A stretch of 64,000 nt of DNA from UBA6821 sp044236545 (GTDB lineage: Bacteria; Verrucomicrobiota; Verrucomicrobiia; Chthoniobacterales; UBA6821). This document shows, piece by piece, positions 51,766-60,114 of the stretch. Every line of letters begins with the position of its first letter. The first letter of the stretch is position 1. The stretch is taken from NCBI GenBank assembly GCA_044236545.1, contig JBIIGI010000004.1, positions 8,489 through 72,488 of the forward strand. The letters are read 5' to 3'. A program made the position numbers and the translations under genes. The notes under the pieces are model-generated. The model saw nothing but the letters and a program-made list of their open reading frames with translations, was not told where the DNA came from and made no database searches.

Positions 51766-52776
51766 ATGAGCTCCTCACCTGCCCTGATTCTCGCCGGGGA
51801 TCTCGGCGGCACCAACTTCCGCGTCGCCGTTTTTCGCGACGGTGCGGAGTTGACCCGCCTCCACGAGGCGAAGTTCCGAAGTGCCGAGCACGGATCCCTG
51901 GAGGAGATGGTCCGCCTTTTCCTCGGGGGTGTCAGCCTTGCTGCACCCCTCGAGGCGGCGTGCTTCGGCATCCCGGGTCCGAATGTCGGAGGCTTCGTCA
52001 CCCCGACGAATCTCGGATGGAAGATCGAGGTCGGAGCCCTCCCCTCACTGCTGGGGATCCCCCGGGTCACCGTATTGAACGATCTCGAGGCGACCGCCTA
52101 CGGGATCTCCGAACTTCGGCAGACGGATCTCGCCGAACTTCAGGCCGGGAAGGGATCACGCCAGGGAAACCAGTGCGTCATCGCCCCTGGAACCGGTCTC
52201 GGCGAGGCCGGCCTGTTCTGGGACGGAGCGCGGCACACGCCCTGGGCGTGCGAGGGAGGACACGCGGACTTCGCACCGACCGACGAGCTTCAGCAGGAAC
52301 TGCTCGTTTTTCTTCGCCGGGAATTCGGCAGTGTCAGCTTCGAACGCATCGTCTCCGGCACCGGGATCCCCAATATCTACCGCTTTCTCAGGGATACCGG
52401 CCGCCATGCGGAAACGGAATCAGTCTCCCGTGAAATGATCTCATCGGATCACGCGGGAGTGATCAGCCGGCACGCAGCGGTCGGTGACTGCCCTCTCTGC
52501 GGGGCCACCATGGATCTCTTTCTCCACGCGCTGGGGGCCGAGGCTTCCAACATGGCCCTTAAGACCATGGCCACGGGAGGCGTGTTTCTCGCGGGGGGGA
52601 TTCCTCCAAAGATCCTTCCCTTCCTGCAAGACCCGCGCTTCCTTGAGAGCTTTCTGAACAAGGGACGTCTCAGGCCCCTGCTTGAGACCATGCCGCTCAA
52701 CATCGTCCTCAACGATGAGGCCGCCCTTCTGGGCTCCGCACGCCGCGCCTCGAGGATGCTGGAAGCCGGAAGCTGA
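51766..52776 (+). CDS. glk: glucokinase
   Basis: 336 residues. ATP-binding GDLGGTNFRVAVFRDG, FGIPGPNVGGFVTPTNLGWKIE, catalytic VLNDLEATAYGI and GTGLGEAGLFW, glucose site CEGGHADFAPTD. It phosphorylates glucose; it begins 10 bp after serA and so is probably co-transcribed. The surface GH1 enzymes at the left edge could provide glucose, an inference from function only. Confidence 0.94.
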   Translation: MSSSPALILAGDLGGTNFRVAVFRDGAELTRLHEAKFRSAEHGSLEEMVRLFLGGVSLAAPLEAACFGIPGPNVGGFVTPTNLGWKIEVGALPSLLGIPRVTVLNDLEATAYGISELRQTDLAELQAGKGSRQGNQCVIAPGTGLGEAGLFWDGARHTPWACEGGHADFAPTDELQQELLVFLRREFGSVSFERIVSGTGIPNIYRFLRDTGRHAETESVSREMISSDHAGVISRHAAVGDCPLCGATMDLFLHALGAEASNMALKTMATGGVFLAGGIPPKILPFLQDPRFLESFLNKGRLRPLLETMPLNIVLNDEAALLGSARRASRMLEAGS

Positions 52777-52788
52777 GAAACCGCTGAT

Positions 52789-53450
52789 CAAATCCAGATT
52801 ATGCGATAGGGATGCGGCGACAGGTCTGGATGGTTCACCCGGATGGTGGGGCCTCAGGGAGTTAAAAAGTTCGGCTCCTCGCTGTTTCCAGTGGGTAAGG
52901 GAGAAGGCAGGGGAAAAAATATGGAACTCAGCCGTAATGGATGCGTAGCAACGGCCGGGCCAGCCAACTCATGAAGTAACGGCCAGACAAGCAAATGAAA
53001 CCGGCGAGAAAGTTTTCAACTCAGAACAATCCATCAAGGATGCAAAGTAGCGGTCCGGCCAGCCACAGCACCAAGTATCAAGAGAACTTATCGCATCCAT
53101 ACCTTCTTCAGCTTCTCTTCCTGAGTTCCTGAGTTCCATATTCAAAAATCCCTTGGCTCTTTTGTTCCTCTTTAAGGACAAGGGGCTGGGTGGTGATTCT
53201 TCAGGATCCTACTGCCACCCACTCATGATAGCGAAGAACCAAAAGTTCAAACGTTAAAATGTTACAAGGTGCTGAAACTGCCTTTTTTTATTCAAGTCTC
53301 TGCTCAGTACTTCGCTTCGTTGCTACGGATGTTTCCTCCGGGACTCCAGAGCTTGGGCTCTCGCGGTAATCATTTTAACTCTGTAACGTTCTAACCCTTT
53401 TAACCTCTCTCAATTCCGTGATCCCAATGCAAATTTTGGGTTTAATCCCA
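52789..53450. repeat. composite repeat cluster (families A and B nested) between glk and the mrp gene
   Basis: It begins with a relaxed TCCAGATTATGCGATAGGGATGCGGCGACAGG module (matching the CCGGATTGCGCAATAGAGCGGTG module at 33462) and ends TGCAAATTTTGGGTTTAA (about 53431-53450). Inside lie a family B element (AAATATGGAACTCAG.. to ..GAGTTCCATATT, 52917-53142) and a family A hairpin (53241-53405). The downstream flank to 53566 repeats GCGGTTGCGAAGCAACGACCTGGCAAGC words. No gene is seen in this 790-bp gap. Confidence 0.78.
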
Positions 53451-53566
53451 AAGAGGCCGTTGCGGGAAGCCATAGCGGTTGCGAAGCAACGACCTGGCAA
53501 GCAATTCCTGATTTCCTGATTTTCCCCTGACTTCCTTCATTACCCCCTGAAAACAGCGAGGATCCT

Positions 53567-54607
53567 TCAGCTACTCCTGATCGAGGCGGCAAGCTTCCCC
53601 GCCACATCCGAGATCGTCAGGGAAACCGGACTTCCGGGTGATGAAATGGTCAATGGAGTGCCCTCGTCGCCCGCGATCCTGAGCGCGGGATCCAGAGGAA
53701 GGGAGCCGAGGAACGGGACTCCCAGGCGCAACGCCTCCCTCTCCCCTCCCCCGCTGCCAAAGATCTCATGCCGGCGCCCCTCGGGATCGATGAATCCCGA
53801 CATGTTCTCAAGGATTCCGAGAATCGGCACATTCGTCTTGGCGAACATCGAGACCGCCTTGCGCGCATCGATCAGGGCCACTTCCTGCGGCGTCGTCACG
53901 ATCACCGCACCGGCCAGCGGGACCGTCTGCACGATCGTCAACTGGATGTCACCCGTGCCTGGCGGGAGATCAAGAACCAGCACATCCAGATCGCCCCAGA
54001 GGACGTTGCGGAGGAACTGCTGAGTATAACGTGTCACCATCGGGCCCCTCAGGACCGCCGGGGAATCTTCCTCAAGAAGCAACCCCATCGACATCATGCG
54101 GAGGCCATGGCGAATCACCGGCTCGATCCGGCCCTCCTCGTCGGCATAGGGACGCTCCTTGGCACCGCACATCATGGCGACGCTCGGACCATAGAGGTCG
54201 CAGTCGCAGAGACCGACACGCAGTCCCTTGGCATGAAGCGCCGCGGCGAGATTGACGGCCACCGTCGATTTACCGACCCCGCCTTTGCCGCTTGCCACGG
54301 CGATCACATGGCGCACTCCGGGAATCGGAACCGGCCCCTGGCCTCCGGACTGGACGGGTGCCTGCACATCCACCAGGACCTTCACCGGGGGCATCCCCGC
54401 CTCGGCGGCAAGGGCCTGCGCGACGCGGTTGCGAAGCTCCGATGCGACTCCCGTGTCATTGGTCGCGATCACCAACTGGACAACGACCTCGGTTCCGATC
54501 GTGATGCCGCGGACCACGCCGAAGGAGATAATGTCACGGCTGAACCCCGGGTAAGGGACCTTGGAAAGGAGATTGCGTATCTGTTGCTCGTCGGGTCGGA
54601 GAATCAT
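53567..54607 (-). CDS. Mrp/NBP35-type P-loop ATPase lacking the C-terminal Cys pair
   Basis: 346 residues. An N-terminal MIP18-like (DUF59) domain (about 5-85) is followed by ASGKGGVGKSTVAVNLAAALHAKGLRVGLCDCDLYGPS and LDVLVLDLPPGTGDIQLTI. Mrp/ApbC proteins carry Fe-S clusters to apoproteins via a CxxC near ENMS. Here that site reads ENMSGFIDPEGRRHEIFGSGGGE, so both Cys are missing. It lies 11 bp after rpoN on the same strand. Confidence 0.93.
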   Translation of the reverse strand: MILRPDEQQIRNLLSKVPYPGFSRDIISFGVVRGITIGTEVVVQLVIATNDTGVASELRNRVAQALAAEAGMPPVKVLVDVQAPVQSGGQGPVPIPGVRHVIAVASGKGGVGKSTVAVNLAAALHAKGLRVGLCDCDLYGPSVAMMCGAKERPYADEEGRIEPVIRHGLRMMSMGLLLEEDSPAVLRGPMVTRYTQQFLRNVLWGDLDVLVLDLPPGTGDIQLTIVQTVPLAGAVIVTTPQEVALIDARKAVSMFAKTNVPILGILENMSGFIDPEGRRHEIFGSGGGEREALRLGVPFLGSLPLDPALRIAGDEGTPLTISSPGSPVSLTISDVAGKLAASIRSS

Positions 54608-54618
54608 GGTTTATAAAG

Positions 54619-56040
54619 CTAGCAGGATTTCCGCAGATGGCTCGGCAGAATCCCGAGTTGCTCCCTGTATTTTGCGATGGTTCTCCTGGCAACCTTGAGG
54701 CCCCCCTCCGCAAGCGCCTCGACAATCTCCTGATCACTCAGCGGGGTGCGGGGCATTTCCTTCTCCACCATCTCGCGGATCGCTTCCTTGACCGTCTCGT
54801 TGCTGACCGAACTGCCGTCGGAATTCTGGAAACCCGGCGTGAAGAAATAGCGTATCTCGAAGAGTCCCTGTGGGGTTTCCATGTACTTGCCGGAAACGGC
54901 GCGGCTCACCGTGGTGACATGGAGACCCACGGCGTCGGCAATCTGCGCCATGATGAGTGGCTTGAGGGCGGAGGTGCCACGGCGGAAAAACTCCTCCTGG
55001 CGGGAGACGATCTGGTTGCCGATGGCCAGAAGGGTCTGCTGACGCTGCTCCAGACTGCGCATGAAGAACCGGGCGCCGCGGATCTTCTCCCTGAGATAGA
55101 GAAGCAACTCCTCGTTCTGGCCGCGTCCGGCAAGCAGCTCCTTGTATTCCTTGTTGATCTTGAGGCGTGGAAGCTCCTCCTCGTTCAAGCGGACAAGGAA
55201 ACCGTCCTCCAGACCATCCCCGTCGGACTTCGGGACCACGATCAGGTCGGGGATCACGCCCTGCTCATGGGCCTCCGCATAGGGACGTCCCGGTTTCGGC
55301 TCGAGCGTGGCGATCAGCCTCGCCGCGGCGGAGACATCGGAGATGGGAACGCGCAACTCCCTCGCGATCTCATCGTAGCGATGCCTGGCAAGCCTTCCAA
55401 GATGGTGGCGCAGGATCCTGACGGCCAGACCATTCCCCTCACCCCGCCGTTGCAACTGCAGGACCAGGCAGTCGGCAAGATCGCGTGCTCCGACTCCTGG
55501 GGGTTCGAATTCCCTCACCTTTGCCAGCACCCCCTCCAGAACATGTTCGGGAACCCCCGCCGAGAGGGCCAACTCCTCCCGGGAAGTGCGGAGGTAACCG
55601 TCCTGGTCAAGGTTTCCGGCGATCAGCCCGACCAACTCACACTCCCCGGGATCAAAGCCGGCCGCCTGCCCGATGACGAATTCACGGAGCGTCGGGCGCG
55701 TGGAGAGTGAGTCGAAAAGATGCCTCCTGCGCTCCTCCGCCTCGGCAGAAAACGTGCCGGATCCGGAATGTTGCGGCATGTAGTCCCGCCATTCCTCATG
55801 CAGCGACGAGGTGATGCCCGCGGATGGCTCGGCGGCTGAATCCTCCGGCGGCGGCTCGGCGGGATCGGATCGTTCAGCCTGCGGCGGCTCCTCCTCCAGA
55901 AGGGGATTGGAGGCCAGCTCGGCAGCCACGAGTTGGCGGAGTTCCGCCACGGGAGTCTGCAGGAGTTGCAGACTCTGCTGCATCTGCGGCGAGAGAGCCT
56001 GCTGCTGCGCGACTCCCGCGATGAGTTCCATTCCTGCCAT
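54619..56040 (-). CDS. rpoN: RNA polymerase sigma-54 factor
   Basis: 473 residues from the ATG at 56040. Gln-rich activator-interacting N-terminus (QQQALSPQMQQSLQLLQTPVAELRQLVAAELASNPLLEE), an acidic Pro-rich linker (about 50-110), the core-binding region, and the RpoN box GGLKVARRTIAKYREQLGILPSHLRK. It directs transcription at -24/-12 promoters with enhancer-binding activators. No such activator is in the window. Confidence 0.96.
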   Translation of the reverse strand: MAGMELIAGVAQQQALSPQMQQSLQLLQTPVAELRQLVAAELASNPLLEEEPPQAERSDPAEPPPEDSAAEPSAGITSSLHEEWRDYMPQHSGSGTFSAEAEERRRHLFDSLSTRPTLREFVIGQAAGFDPGECELVGLIAGNLDQDGYLRTSREELALSAGVPEHVLEGVLAKVREFEPPGVGARDLADCLVLQLQRRGEGNGLAVRILRHHLGRLARHRYDEIARELRVPISDVSAAARLIATLEPKPGRPYAEAHEQGVIPDLIVVPKSDGDGLEDGFLVRLNEEELPRLKINKEYKELLAGRGQNEELLLYLREKIRGARFFMRSLEQRQQTLLAIGNQIVSRQEEFFRRGTSALKPLIMAQIADAVGLHVTTVSRAVSGKYMETPQGLFEIRYFFTPGFQNSDGSSVSNETVKEAIREMVEKEMPRTPLSDQEIVEALAEGGLKVARRTIAKYREQLGILPSHLRKSC

Positions 56041-56282
56041 CACCCCAAGGGTGATGATGCAACAAGAGAAGGCAAGCAACTTTTGGGCCAACAATCCCAA
56101 GTCGAAGGCGGGATGCGCCGTGGCGCAGGAGATGTAGATAGAGGATAGGAGTTCGGGCTGATGCGCCGAGCGAGCATGGAGATGGGATAGAGGAGATAGG
56201 AGTTGGGGACTGAGTCAAAGGCGGCAGCCAACAGCCCAAGCCTCCACTGATGTTGTCAATGGGCCGGCGATGCCATAGATTC

Positions 56283-56519
56283 ATGGGGATGAGAAGCGTT
56301 GGCCAAGTTGACAAAGCTCCCGAGCGAGTGCCGGCTTCCCCCGAGGTGGCGGATCGCGCGGCGGATCTCGTGCGCCGTTTTTCGGAGTGTTTTTGGTTCC
56401 GTCATCCGGATGCCGCGATTCGTTTCACCGACGATGTGAGGTTGGTGATCGAGCATCTCCGTGATTACGGGGACAAGAGGGCCTGGGATGCCGCCGCAGA
56501 GTTGCAGCGCTCTCTGTAA
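56283..56519 (+). CDS. small protein upstream of the AbiEii-like gene (possible antitoxin)
   Basis: 78 residues from the ATG at 56283; the frame is open back to 56250 (89 residues). Helical and charged: SPEVADRAADLVRRFSECFWFRHPDAAIRFTDDVRLVIEHLRDYGDKRAWDAAAELQRSL. No DNA-binding motif is obvious. It is 10 bp ahead of the nucleotidyltransferase-fold gene, and the two together look like a toxin-antitoxin or modification pair. The product is not recognised. Confidence 0.6.
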   Translation: MGMRSVGQVDKAPERVPASPEVADRAADLVRRFSECFWFRHPDAAIRFTDDVRLVIEHLRDYGDKRAWDAAAELQRSL

Positions 56520-56529
56520 CAGCCAACGA

Positions 56530-57339
56530 ATGCCCCTCACGCCGTTCCAGAAGGAGGTTCTGAAGGTTCTGGTCTCCAATCGTTCGGAGCAGAGCCATGT
56601 GGCCGGAGGATTGGTGCTGAACGCGCCTGAGAATTCGTCCCGGTATTCAAGGGATTTCGATTTCTTCCACGAAGCGGTGGAGGATCTGGTCATCGCAAGC
56701 GAGCAGGACGTGAGGTCGTTGGAGGAATCCGGTTTTCATGTGCAGAAGGTCGGGCGTGACAATGAGTGGTCGAAGCCGGTTTCCTTCAGGAAGGCCTATG
56801 TCACGAGGGACGGTGAGAAACTTGAGCTGGACTGGGCTCATGATTCGGCGTTTCGTTTTTTTCCAATCGTTCCCGACGAGTTGTTGGGATGGAGACTGCA
56901 TCTCTTCGACATGGCCACAAACAAGGCGCTGGCCTTATCCGCCCGGATGGAGACGCGTGATTATGTCGACATGGTCGAGCTTTCCCGCCGTTTTCCCTTG
57001 GAATCAATTGTCTGGGCAGCTTGTGGAAAGGATCCGGGTTTCAATCCGCTGTCGCTGTTCAAGATGATGATGAGGTTTGCCCGGATCGATCCCGCAAAGC
57101 TGGAGGAGATTCAAGCGCGGAACCTGGATCCAGTCGCCCTGAAGGAAGAGTGGATCATGGTTTCCGACAAGGCCCGGGAGGAAATGACCCTCTTGGCTGA
57201 TGAGCAAACGGAAATGCCGATCGGGGTCGCCTTCGTGAATGAACACGGGCATCCGGGATGGATCCGCTCGAACCCATCCCTCAAGATTCACCATCCCTCT
57301 CTCCGCGGATGCTGGCCATCGCTCACGGGCGGGAGATAG
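56530..57339 (+). CDS. nucleotidyltransferase AbiEii/AbiGii-toxin-like protein
   Basis: 269 residues from the ATG at 56530. The nucleotidyltransferase core SHVAGGLVLNAPENSSRYSRDFDFFHEA has the GG and the DxD-type acidic pair (DFDFF), and LELDWAHDSAFRF supplies a further acidic residue. The later segment RLHLFDMATNKALALSARMETRDYVDMVELSR is the usual helical region of this family. AbiEii-type proteins modify tRNA or other targets and act in phage abortive infection or as toxins. The last 20 or so residues run into low-complexity flanking DNA and may be an altered C-terminus. Confidence 0.75.
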   Translation: MPLTPFQKEVLKVLVSNRSEQSHVAGGLVLNAPENSSRYSRDFDFFHEAVEDLVIASEQDVRSLEESGFHVQKVGRDNEWSKPVSFRKAYVTRDGEKLELDWAHDSAFRFFPIVPDELLGWRLHLFDMATNKALALSARMETRDYVDMVELSRRFPLESIVWAACGKDPGFNPLSLFKMMMRFARIDPAKLEEIQARNLDPVALKEEWIMVSDKAREEMTLLADEQTEMPIGVAFVNEHGHPGWIRSNPSLKIHHPSLRGCWPSLTGGR

Positions 57340-57548
57340 GCGGTTGAGACGAAGTAGCGGGAGGCGCCCCTGCGGGGCGGAAGATGGGATATAGGATATA
57401 GGAACCAAGCCGCTTGGAAGCGGCGCGGTAGACTGAGAGCGCAGCGAACAGCCCTGAAAGGGCGCCACGGCTTCCGGGAGGAAGTGGCGTCAAATTGTAG
57501 ATAGCAGATGGGATCCAAGCCACCCCAACAGCCCAACAGCCCAACAGC
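57340..57548. repeat. family D short-repeat gap
   Basis: Contains GGCGCCCCTGCGGGGCGG, GATGGGATATAGGATATAGG and CCCAACAGCCCAACAGCCCAAC words. The complementary forms (CCCATATCCCATATCCCATCTTCCGCCCCTCC) occur at 61040-61075 and 62104-62130. No gene is seen. Confidence 0.6.
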
Positions 57549-58949
57549 CTAGTGCCCTCCCCGGCTGATCTTCACAGCGTCACCGGCGTTGCCACTCAGT
57601 CGGGCCCAGGAGAAGGCGTAGAGCGCGATGACCAGGAATGAAAAGAGCGGCACAATGAACCCCGGAGACATCAGTTTGTCGACCTCACCCTGTTCCTGAA
57701 TCCGTCCGTACCAGCCGCTGAACACCCCGTATTCGTCGCTGCACCATCCCATCAGCTTCGGCATGAGAGCCCCTCCCATGATCGCCATGACGATGTAGGC
57801 CGAGGCGATCTTGGCGCGTTTCCCGAGTCCCCAGATCCCGAGGGCAAAGATCGTCGGGAACATCACCGACATGAAGAAGAAGCTCAGGAAGAGAGCCGCC
57901 ACCGAGATCCAACCGAGCTTCAGAAAGATCACGGCCATCAGCAGCGCATTGATGAGGGCGTAGAGTCCCAGCAGGAGATGTGGCTTCACTGCGGCCGAGA
58001 GCCACGAGCCGGTGAAGCGCCCCGCCACGAAGACCAGGAAGGCGATGCTCAGAAGGCTTGTCGCCCCCTTTTCACTGAAGAAATCCAGACCGTTCAGCGC
58101 CTGATGATGGACCCCCTTGGCCCCGCCGATCAGCCAGGAACCGGTGAGCCACTCCGGCAGCGGAGGGGTGTCCGAGACGATGTAGTTGATGAAAAAGCTG
58201 AAGATGCCCGCCTGGGCGGCAACGTAGAAAAACTGCGCGACCACGGCCCCGGGAAAGTGAAGATGGCGCCAGATCGAGCCCGCGGGAGCCTCCTCCTCCG
58301 CCGATCCGTAGGCATCCTCGGTGTCGAGTTCCGGCAGCGGAGCCACCGTGAAGAGGGCCGCGATCAGCAGGACAAAGACCGCAAGGAACAGGTAGGGAAT
58401 GTAGAGCGTCTTGTTGGCCGCCTCCGCCCCCTCGCCCGAGTAGAAGAACATCCCCCCGACAATCGGGCCCAGGGGCCAGCCGAGCCCGTTGAAGGATGCT
58501 GCAAGATTGATGCGGGCGGCCGCGTAGCGCCGGTCACCCAGCACCGTTGCGTAGGGATTGGCGATCGTCTCCAGGAAGGTCAGCCCCATGGCCACGAGGC
58601 AGACCCCCAGCAGGAAGGCCCAGAACTGCTGGATATGGGTTGCCGGGATGAACCAGAACCCGCCCAGCGAGACGAGGAGCAGGCCCGTGATGATCCCCCT
58701 GCGGTAGCCAAATTTCTGGGCAAGCCAGCCGGCGGGGAGCGCGATCAGGAAATAGCCGAGGTAGTGGGCGAACTGGACCCATGCCGACTGGGAGCGGCTG
58801 AGATGGAGCAGATCCTGGAAATGCTTGTCCATGGTGTCGATCATGGAGTTGCAGAAGGCCCAGAGGAAAAAGAGCGTCGAGACGAGGGCAAACGTCACGG
58901 CGTAGCTTTTTCCATCGGGGGAACGGAACATCGCGGGGAGATTGGTCAT
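57549..58949 (-). CDS. FucP-type sugar/H+ symporter (MFS)
   Basis: 466 residues from the ATG at 58949; the frame runs 17 codons further. Twelve membrane helices. The family opening ALVSTLFFLWAFCNSMIDTMDKHFQDLLHLSRSQSAWVQFAHYLGYFLIALPAGWLAQKFGYRRG carries the helix-1 Asp and Asn typical of the L-fucose permease family; LETIANPYATVLGDRRYAAARINLAASFNGLGWPLGPIVGG follows. It imports a hexose or fucose. It lies downstream of the phytanoyl-CoA dioxygenase-like gene, after a hairpin. Confidence 0.9.
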   Translation of the reverse strand: MTNLPAMFRSPDGKSYAVTFALVSTLFFLWAFCNSMIDTMDKHFQDLLHLSRSQSAWVQFAHYLGYFLIALPAGWLAQKFGYRRGIITGLLLVSLGGFWFIPATHIQQFWAFLLGVCLVAMGLTFLETIANPYATVLGDRRYAAARINLAASFNGLGWPLGPIVGGMFFYSGEGAEAANKTLYIPYLFLAVFVLLIAALFTVAPLPELDTEDAYGSAEEEAPAGSIWRHLHFPGAVVAQFFYVAAQAGIFSFFINYIVSDTPPLPEWLTGSWLIGGAKGVHHQALNGLDFFSEKGATSLLSIAFLVFVAGRFTGSWLSAAVKPHLLLGLYALINALLMAVIFLKLGWISVAALFLSFFFMSVMFPTIFALGIWGLGKRAKIASAYIVMAIMGGALMPKLMGWCSDEYGVFSGWYGRIQEQGEVDKLMSPGFIVPLFSFLVIALYAFSWARLSGNAGDAVKISRGGH

Positions 58950-59071
58950 GGGGGTTGTGATGTGGAATCCCCTCCGTATGAGAACGGGAATCCGCATCAT
59001 CAGAGCGGATGATCAGGATGATGAAAAGCGCTCATTCACGCAAAACGCGGACGCATCCGAAACGAAGAAAG

Positions 59072-59090
59072 CCGCCCGGTTCACGGGCGG
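59072..59090 (-). terminator. hairpin between the dioxygenase-like gene and the transporter gene
   Basis: CCGCCCG (59072-59078) pairs with CGGGCGG (59084-59090), loop GTTCA. On the minus strand it is followed by CTTTCTTC. It lies 38 bp past the dioxygenase stop and could terminate that transcript, leaving the transporter with its own promoter in 58950-59071. Confidence 0.6.
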
Positions 59091-59127
59091 TTTTCAGGAG
59101 CTGGGAAACAATCCGATCGGGAAAACG

Positions 59128-60042
59128 CTAGCAGATCAAACCGCGCTTGCCGGCAGGGCCGTGGGCGATCGGGTTCTCACCGACCCAGCGTTCATCGACC
59201 GGTTCGTCCGCGCGCTGGTAGCGCGTGTCGGTGGAGAGGCGGATGCGTTGGGTGGTGTTGTCGATACTGCCGTGGATGGTGTCCATGCGGAAGGTGAGCA
59301 GGTCACCGGGGCTGAACTCCGAGGTGAGCCAGCGTCCCCCGAACTTCTGTCGGAGGGAGCGCGGATTATTGGAGAGCTGGCCGCCGTGCTTCCACCCGTC
59401 GTGACCCGGGATATTGGTGCAGCTCGTATCGACGTCCGACTCGAGATAGTTTTTGATGCGCTCCGCCTGAAGGTGCGATTTTTCCAGGATCATGAGGCCG
59501 CCGACTTCCAGCGGCACCTCGCCGTAGGGGACCCAGGCGGTGTAGAGGCGGTGTGTTCCGCGTCCCATGTAGACGATGTCGCAATGAGGGGGAGTCCCGT
59601 GACCGCATCCCATGGTACGGAGCCAGACATAGTCGAAATGCCGGATCGTTCCCCCGAGGAAGCCGGTGTAGAACTCCTTCACTTCGGGGCCGAAGACCAC
59701 GCGGTTGAGCGCTGGTTGGTTTTTCCAGGCCGTGTCGTTGAATTTCGGATGGACTCCCTGTTTGAGGATCCCGTCGGCAAGTGGTTCGCCCGGCTCGAAG
59801 ATCTCCCCCGGCTCGAGCGTGTTCAACAGCGCCATGCGGGCTTCCAGAATGATGTCCCGGGGGAAGAATCCCCTGATGTAGAGGTATCCGTTCTCCTCCA
59901 TGCTTTTGCGGAGCGCCTCGGGGTTGTTCCGGATCGCCGAGGAGTCCTCGAGCCAGCCGAAGGAATGCTCGTCGGTTTCGAGTTCGTGACCGATCGAGGT
60001 GATGGTGCGTTTGACTGTTGCGGGATGCAGTGTTGTTTGCAT
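59128..60042 (-). CDS. phytanoyl-CoA dioxygenase (PhyH) family protein
   Basis: 304 residues. PhyH-like double-stranded beta-helix with an iron site: His and Asp in PPHCDIVYMG, distal His in MDTIHGSIDN and the 2-oxoglutarate Arg in QRIRLSTDTRY. The family hydroxylates varied small molecules with Fe(II) and 2-oxoglutarate; the substrate is unknown here. It is divergent from an AraC regulator (71-bp gap) and upstream of a FucP-type transporter, suggesting one inducible sugar-related unit. Confidence 0.88.
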   Translation of the reverse strand: MQTTLHPATVKRTITSIGHELETDEHSFGWLEDSSAIRNNPEALRKSMEENGYLYIRGFFPRDIILEARMALLNTLEPGEIFEPGEPLADGILKQGVHPKFNDTAWKNQPALNRVVFGPEVKEFYTGFLGGTIRHFDYVWLRTMGCGHGTPPHCDIVYMGRGTHRLYTAWVPYGEVPLEVGGLMILEKSHLQAERIKNYLESDVDTSCTNIPGHDGWKHGGQLSNNPRSLRQKFGGRWLTSEFSPGDLLTFRMDTIHGSIDNTTQRIRLSTDTRYQRADEPVDERWVGENPIAHGPAGKRGLIC

Positions 60043-60086
60043 GGAAAACCTATCGTCGGAACGGCGCTATTTTGGAATGGCTCCTT

Positions 60087-60114
60087 TGGTAAAAGACATG
60101 TAGTTTCTGGTAAA
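60087..60114. promoter_or_regulatory. direct repeats TGGTAAA in the divergent gap (candidate AraC operator)
   Basis: TGGTAAA occurs at 60087-60093 and 60108-60114, 21 bp apart (two helical turns) on one strand. The second copy overlaps the AraC start codon. AraC-family proteins bind direct half-sites spaced about 21 bp apart, so this may serve autoregulation and control of the divergent dioxygenase-like gene. Confidence 0.5.
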
